From an uncultured Methylococcaceae bacterium (GTDB lineage: Bacteria; Pseudomonadota; Gammaproteobacteria; Methylococcales; Methylococcaceae): 48,738 bases of DNA. Shown one piece after another: positions 43,686 through 48,738 of this stretch (positions are counted from its first letter, which is position 1; every line of letters starts with the position of its first letter). The notes under the pieces were generated by a model. That model was not told the DNA's origin. It ran no database searches and worked only from the letters and a program-made list of their open reading frames with translations. Both the position numbers and the translations under genes were made by a program. The stretch covers positions 1 to 48,738 of the forward strand of contig CAIYXP010000356.1 in the NCBI GenBank assembly GCA_903930145.1, written 5' to 3'.

Positions 43686-46600
43686 TTACCATGTAACATT
43701 TCCTTCATAGAAGAGAATCAATACAAGGTCTTTGATAATCTCAGTGTTGAGACGGGCAGTGGCTGAATCACCGATTTTGGATTTCAGAGCATCTGGTGTT
43801 TTCGTTAAATCAAACGTGATGATTCCCTTCCCTTCGACGATATTATTCGATTCACCTGGGATAGCTTCATTGCTACCGTTTTTAACCTTAATGATTTGAT
43901 TCTTAGGTAACTCTAGTTGAATATAGCTTTCAGTCTGACCAAGAGCAATCTCTTGCTTATCATCTCCCACCGCATTCAACTTAAAGTAATAATTCGTCAG
44001 CTTTGCTTCCTTAATATGCGGCGGAACAACATTGTTCAATTCAAACTCCAGCGTCTGGCTATTCGCACTAGAACGATCATTCAGAAAGGCATTCCATTGT
44101 TGTGGGAAGGCTTGAGACATCAGAATGATGTGGCTACCGGAATACTTCTTCACGACATCCAGATCAGTCACACTTTTCTTGAAAATATCACCGCCATCCA
44201 TAGCCGTATATTTCAGTTGGATAATGACATCGGAGATGTTGTTGAAGTCAAACTGATTGGACGCTTTCGGCATGGATAATTTCCACGATGAAACCGCCCC
44301 CGTTCCTTCAAACGGCAAATAACGCTCATCATTGAAGTTCAGCACAAACAACCCCGAATCATCAACCCCTTTGGAAATGGCGACTTGCTGATTGACAAAC
44401 CAATTAGAGCGTAACTTATCTGTCCCCGGTTCAGATGGTTTAGTTTCCCCGTCTTTAACAGGAACAGGCAACAAGAATTTAACGGTATCTAAATCGGCTT
44501 TGACTACAATATTGCTACTTTGCTGAGTCAATATGGCTTTAATGTTCTGATACGGCCCGACCACAGCCGGGATGGATAGGGAAATGGATTTGATCTTGCG
44601 GGCATAATGACCGGGATAATCGCGGTCAAACAGCAGTTCAGACAGAGCAAAGATACATTCCCCTGTGGATTTCAGATCAAGCAGCGCTTTGGGGTCAAGT
44701 TGCAGCAACGAAATCGTTTTCTCGATTTCCAAGGTCCGTGTGTTTTCGTCCAAATAAGCTTTCTCCATCTGGTTAAGCGCCAACATCAAGCCCTCGCCCG
44801 CCAACAAGCCTTTGCGCAGGCTATCCCAATAACCAAAATTTACAAAAGTTTTGTCTGAGTCCAACTCAAACTGATACGCCCGTTGCGCCGCTTTTGCCAC
44901 ATCCAGCGCTAGGTTAAAGGTTTGGAAATAAACCGTGGACAACTGACCCACCATCCATTGGTACAATTCCAAGTTGGTGAACTTATCCCTGACGAATGCT
45001 TCCATTTCCTCATTTTGCATGATGCTGGTTTGGTGGATTTCCAGTTCCCGTTGTGCGATTTTTTGGCTAATCTTGTGCGCTTCAATTTGACACTTGATTT
45101 GTTCTTGGTCAAATCCAGCCAAGTTGGCTTGCAACTGCCATTCTTCCTTGCGGCGTTCGTAACCGGCCATGGTCAAGCTCAATTGTGCGGCGAAGTTGGA
45201 GGCTAGGGCGCCAAGCTCTGTGATTTCCGCAATAGACGACAGTGTAGAGCCGAGTTGTTGCCCGCCATAAGTCACGATGCCGGCTGAATCGACCTGGGGT
45301 AAGGCATAACTTATGGCGGAGGCGGCCTTAATACCTCCAGAGAGAATGCTGAAGCCTAAGGAGATACTCATGGCAACAATATTCTCAATCTCCTTCGGTG
45401 AAAGCCCGTCGGACGCGAGCTTGGCATAGTGACCATGCCTATGATCGGCGCTGAGTTGGCTCTGTTGCAGGGAAAAAGCTATTTGTTCGAGTTCCTTAAT
45501 ATGCTGATCTTTGGTGAATGTCATCAAGTTAAGCAGGCTCTTCTCCTGCGAAGAGCGCAACTGCGCGATGGTTTCCGCGTCTTTTTTCTCTAGCGCAGCC
45601 AATAGCGAGCCACCCAACTGCATCAGTTGAGAAGTGATGGACTTGGCTTTTTCAATCAACACGGCGAAGCGGTAATGCGGGATGCCCACTTCAACTAGGC
45701 TGCTCAGGGGCAGGCTGCCGCCCGCGCTGCTCATGGCACGAACCAATTGGGCCGGGTCTATCGGCGGCTCGTACAGGGCCAGTTGCCGTGCCAATCCTTT
45801 GATGTTCAGGCAATGACGGATTTTAAACAGCCTGTCTTCAACACGTTCCCAATAAGCCGTGAATTGTTCGTTCTCGCTAACACCAAAATAGGCATGGATG
45901 TCATTGAAGGCGGGGCAGGTTAAATTCATGTCATGGTCGTTTTCTAGGTCTATTAGAAATTGAGGTATTGGTATTTTATAGTGATCTCGTATATTACCAA
46001 ATGATGTAGTTTCAATTTGGTTAAATGTACCCATGATTTCAGGTTTTTTACCGAGTATGTCATAGGCAAGGAAATACAGCATGGTTGCTTCGGTGATGGA
46101 CTCCCAAGTGTCTTGCGCGAACAATTGGTCGCCCCAATCAAGCAAATTGTCGATGTATTTCATGACGATGGTTTTTTGATAAGCCCCTATCCTCAACTGC
46201 GCTATCGCATGGGGTTCAAACGGATCGTCATTATAAGCCTTGATCACCGCATCATTCTTTAATAGGTCATTCAGCTTTTCCAAGCTATTATTCCGGAAAG
46301 GCAAGTAACGCCAGAAGCGATCAGAAGACTTGGATGGATTAGTTGATGCATGATAATACTGTTCAATCACCTGTGCATCACTGAAAGCTACGTTCCAGAT
46401 CGATAAATCGGCCATTTTTCCAACAAATAAATGCCCTATATAAACAGCTAAAGGGTTACCTATGGGAGCACCATAAACGGGAGCACCATCAACGGTCTTT
46501 ATTATAACGAGTGTTCCATTTAAATATATTGACATTACCTTATTTTTTTTCGTAAAAGTCCAGTAATTCCAATTCTTTAGAGAATCGTAGTTGCTTTCTG

Positions 46601-48738
46601 TATGGATTCTATCATATGTGCCATTATTATTGCCACAATCAAAAAATACAATCCCTGAATGGGCGTGTGGCAATAATATACTTAAAATAACATTAGATTT
46701 ACCTAGATCATAAACCGCAGGTTTATTTTCTGTATTCGTTACAACGATAATTGAATTCCTATTTTTTTGATCACCAATTTTTGCCCAGAAACTGATTGTA
46801 ATAGCATCTCCAGTGGGAATGGAGTTAGTGGGTAGTTTAATAAAATAATCCTTATAATTTTTATCATCTTCACGATAATTAGGATTAAAGTTAGTAACGT
46901 AACGTGGCCCAGTCGGGAATGTTGTATCCATTTCCCAAAGATTTTTTTCATCCTCCTTTGAGTTTCTTATCAATTCGCCATTTCCCTTCCCAACTTTATC
47001 GTAAATTTTGTCTCCGGTACCCTCATCCAACGGCCAGTAACTTACCAAGTTTTTAGATAAAACGGGTTTATAGCTAGGTTGTGTAGGATTGAATATATAA
47101 TGATACCACTTCTGGGCTTCCGCGAAACGCTGGTTGGCGTTTAAGGTGTTGGCGATTAAAAAAGGGATATGGAAAAAAATTTCTTGAAAATACAACCCAT
47201 AGGCTCCATTAAAATCCAAGCAATGACTGGATGATGGATTAATAATTGGTTCAACCTCGTGGGTATATTGAGATTCAGGTGTTAGTAGATGGTCGATGCC
47301 GCCAATGAACGCCTTTTCGCTCAGTTCTTGAATCGTGCTGGTGCTGAGTCTAGTTAGCGAAAGTTTTGTGGGATCATTTTTATTAATAATTTCAGGAGTG
47401 ATTGTATTCGTAGGTGGTTTCGGTAGGGCTAAATATTCGGAATCAGATTTATCAACAACAAACCAACCTGACTGGCCTGTGACTGAGGTTATACCATTCG
47501 TTGATATATTCTCGACTATACTAGAATCAGGTGTAGTTTTATCCTTTGAATATGTCTGAGCTTGCATCCATTTATTACTAACGGTTTGATACGTATAATA
47601 AATTGTATAATTTATTATTTTTTTAGCTTCATTTCTATCTTTTGCCTCTGTCATTTTACCGGTATCTTGAGTTTTATACCAATAAATAAAAAGCTTGGCA
47701 TTCTGGATTTTTAGAATGATGGTATCAGCGTTAATATGACAATCAATTTTTAACCAAGGCTTCCAAGTCGGAGGTTTACTGGTGGGGTTGATGCATTCCC
47801 GATAGTAATAGGTTTTTGGTTCGGTGACAGTCCTGCCAAACAAAAATAAGGTATCGATGGTTGCTGCCGTATTGGCTTGCGGGACGGCATAACGATAACT
47901 GGCGACTATTTTAAGATTCGCCAGTTCGGTGAATTTGTCAAAGTAATTGTGATAAGCCGCTTCGACGGACTCCTGGTTGATGTCCGTCTGCAACAATTCC
48001 GCTTCAAATTCTTTGAATAAGGTGGATTTGTTTTTGCGTAAATTGGGTTCGATGTAATTTTCAGGATACAGGAATACTTTTCGGTTGGCTTCCCAAATCC
48101 GATAATTCATCATCCATGACCAATGGGTATCCGAGATATTAATGGCGGTGACACCGGGTTCGAGATTCAAGCGGCAACGTTGCAAATACATTTGCACCGA
48201 CAATATTGCCTGTTTGATGACGGAAATATTGGCGCAGCCACTAGTTTCCACATCCATCAGCAAGAATTCAGACAAGTCGCGTAAAGTTTTAATGCTAGAA
48301 TCGTTTAACTTCCATAGCAAATAGCCGCTCAGCGCCGTGCGCTTGGCTTCATGGATGGGGGCGTTCAGTTTCTCACTGACGTTTGCCCATTCTTCATCAG
48401 TATATTTAGCTTTGACTATTTCACTCAGCGATTGGGCGGCTTGGGTATAGCATAACCAATCGGTTACTTGCGGTTGATCATCCGGTTTTACAAGCTTGAG
48501 TAGGTTTTCATGGAAGGTAATATCGACACCCAAGGTTTGGCTGATGTCAAAGGCATTTTTCAGCTTGGCTAAGCCTGATACAGACTGATAAAATTTAATT
48601 TGTTCGACTTCAACTATTCCAGCCAAAAAGTGGGTGGTTAGTTCTTTAACCTGAACCTGACTCCACCGGGTGACGGTGGATAATTGGTCAATAATGTCGT
48701 CTACTTTATTTTGAGTTTTAGTAGAAGAAAAATAAAAA
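43686..48738 (-). CDS. Tc toxin A subunit (TcA/TcdA-like), 5' end beyond the window, with LamG insertion
   Basis: The minus-strand frame is open to the window edge, so the gene is partial; the nominal TTG start at 48626 is not real. In order: a TcA-type segment (VDDIIDQLSTVTRWSQVQV), the so-called neuraminidase-like region (MMNYRIWEANRKVFLYPENYIEP), an inserted LamG-like domain (about 46340-47060), and the conserved RFWRYLPFRNNSLE. Next come the pore/coiled-coil region with EDRLFKIRHCLNIKGLARQL and YEPPIDPAQLVRA, and finally the C-terminal TcB-binding region (SIPAVVGPYQNIKAIL). TcA pentamers bind target cells and inject a TcB-TcC cargo. No tcB or tcC gene lies in the window. Confidence 0.9.
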   Translation of the reverse strand, partial: FYFSSTKTQNKVDDIIDQLSTVTRWSQVQVKELTTHFLAGIVEVEQIKFYQSVSGLAKLKNAFDISQTLGVDITFHENLLKLVKPDDQPQVTDWLCYTQAAQSLSEIVKAKYTDEEWANVSEKLNAPIHEAKRTALSGYLLWKLNDSSIKTLRDLSEFLLMDVETSGCANISVIKQAILSVQMYLQRCRLNLEPGVTAINISDTHWSWMMNYRIWEANRKVFLYPENYIEPNLRKNKSTLFKEFEAELLQTDINQESVEAAYHNYFDKFTELANLKIVASYRYAVPQANTAATIDTLFLFGRTVTEPKTYYYRECINPTSKPPTWKPWLKIDCHINADTIILKIQNAKLFIYWYKTQDTGKMTEAKDRNEAKKIINYTIYYTYQTVSNKWMQAQTYSKDKTTPDSSIVENISTNGITSVTGQSGWFVVDKSDSEYLALPKPPTNTITPEIINKNDPTKLSLTRLSTSTIQELSEKAFIGGIDHLLTPESQYTHEVEPIINPSSSHCLDFNGAYGLYFQEIFFHIPFLIANTLNANQRFAEAQKWYHYIFNPTQPSYKPVLSKNLVSYWPLDEGTGDKIYDKVGKGNGELIRNSKEDEKNLWEMDTTFPTGPRYVTNFNPNYREDDKNYKDYFIKLPTNSIPTGDAITISFWAKIGDQKNRNSIIVVTNTENKPAVYDLGKSNVILSILLPHAHSGIVFFDCGNNNGTYDRIHTESNYDSLKNWNYWTFTKKNKVMSIYLNGTLVIIKTVDGAPVYGAPIGNPLAVYIGHLFVGKMADLSIWNVAFSDAQVIEQYYHASTNPSKSSDRFWRYLPFRNNSLEKLNDLLKNDAVIKAYNDDPFEPHAIAQLRIGAYQKTIVMKYIDNLLDWGDQLFAQDTWESITEATMLYFLAYDILGKKPEIMGTFNQIETTSFGNIRDHYKIPIPQFLIDLENDHDMNLTCPAFNDIHAYFGVSENEQFTAYWERVEDRLFKIRHCLNIKGLARQLALYEPPIDPAQLVRAMSSAGGSLPLSSLVEVGIPHYRFAVLIEKAKSITSQLMQLGGSLLAALEKKDAETIAQLRSSQEKSLLNLMTFTKDQHIKELEQIAFSLQQSQLSADHRHGHYAKLASDGLSPKEIENIVAMSISLGFSILSGGIKAASAISYALPQVDSAGIVTYGGQQLGSTLSSIAEITELGALASNFAAQLSLTMAGYERRKEEWQLQANLAGFDQEQIKCQIEAHKISQKIAQRELEIHQTSIMQNEEMEAFVRDKFTNLELYQWMVGQLSTVYFQTFNLALDVAKAAQRAYQFELDSDKTFVNFGYWDSLRKGLLAGEGLMLALNQMEKAYLDENTRTLEIEKTISLLQLDPKALLDLKSTGECIFALSELLFDRDYPGHYARKIKSISLSIPAVVGPYQNIKAILTQQSSNIVVKADLDTVKFLLPVPVKDGETKPSEPGTDKLRSNWFVNQQVAISKGVDDSGLFVLNFNDERYLPFEGTGAVSSWKLSMPKASNQFDFNNISDVIIQLKYTAMDGGDIFKKSVTDLDVVKKYSGSHIILMSQAFPQQWNAFLNDRSSANSQTLEFELNNVVPPHIKEAKLTNYYFKLNAVGDDKQEIALGQTESYIQLELPKNQIIKVKNGSNEAIPGESNNIVEGKGIITFDLTKTPDALKSKIGDSATARLNTEIIKDLVLILFYEGNVTW
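46340..47060 (-). other. LamG/concanavalin-like domain inserted in the TcA gene
   Basis: Within the TcA frame, right after YHYIFNPTQPSYKP, the sequence changes to NLVSYWPLDEGTGDKIYDK, then ITISFWAKIGD, WNYWTFTKKNKVMSIYLNG and MADLSIWNVAFSDAQVIEQYY. These are classic LamG landmarks: SYWPLDEG start, W-F-K...LYLNG, and the closing D(v)xIWNxAlsdxqI. TcA sequence resumes at RFWRYLPFR. The DNA here is visibly more AT-rich than the flanking TcA sequence. A carbohydrate- or surface-binding role is likely. Confidence 0.8.

Noticed and set aside
48624..48626. TTG start for the TcA gene
   Set aside because: The reading frame stays open with TcA-like sequence to the window edge, so the true start is outside the window.

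Overview
The window is about 48.7 kb of a Gram-negative, probably gammaproteobacterial, genome. This is inferred from the F-type conjugation genes, the domain styles and moderate GC; a methanotroph-like relative is possible but I cannot prove it. The DNA is almost entirely accessory: mobile-element debris, several defence-type NTPase or modification systems, part of a conjugation apparatus, and the 3' part of a Tc-toxin A gene. No housekeeping operon, rRNA gene, complete tRNA gene or CRISPR array was seen.

Left part (1-11.5 kb): a folded REP/MITE-like repeat abuts a reverse-transcriptase-like fragment. It is followed by an SbcD-like nuclease and a large SbcC/YhaN-like ATPase, then a decayed transposase. 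On the minus strand comes a two-gene operon in which a KAP P-loop NTPase overlaps a NACHT NTPase; the NACHT gene carries an in-frame hexanucleotide repeat. A broken tyrosine integrase follows and ends 9 bp before a 45-bp copy of the 3' half of a tRNA-Pro(CGG) gene. The polarity of that fragment suggests a junction between two elements accreted in tandem at the same tRNA.

Middle part (11.8-24.2 kb): a tightly coupled seven-gene minus-strand operon. In transcription order it encodes a DUF499 AAA+ ATPase, a PglZ-like protein, a DUF1156 N6-adenine/cytosine-type DNA methyltransferase, an ABC-like ATPase, a DUF4276/RloB-like TOPRIM protein, an unrecognised 166-residue protein and a RapA/SNF2-type helicase. 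The core (DUF499, PglZ, DUF1156 methylase, helicase) looks like a BREX/DISARM-related modification-and-exclusion system. The ATPase, DUF4276 and 166-residue genes look like an Abi-type cassette nested inside it. This is the strongest candidate for a little-described system. It diverges from traF-traH-traG (24.5-30.4 kb), an F-type mating-pair module, so it sits like cargo in an integrative conjugative element.

Right part (30.9-42.3 kb): a single-chain TIR-membrane-WD40 protein; a membrane-anchored cold-shock-domain protein; a flavin reductase; a transposase remnant; and a two-gene operon pairing a TIR protein (apparently three TIR-like modules) with a large nSTAND NTPase-membrane-WD40 sensor. 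Two designs of TIR effector plus WD40 sensor thus lie within 12 kb. At the far right, a GH19 lysozyme/chitinase-like gene lies downstream of a TcA toxin gene that runs off the window edge and has a LamG-like domain inserted in its body.

All functional names rest on motifs read by eye; no database search was possible.
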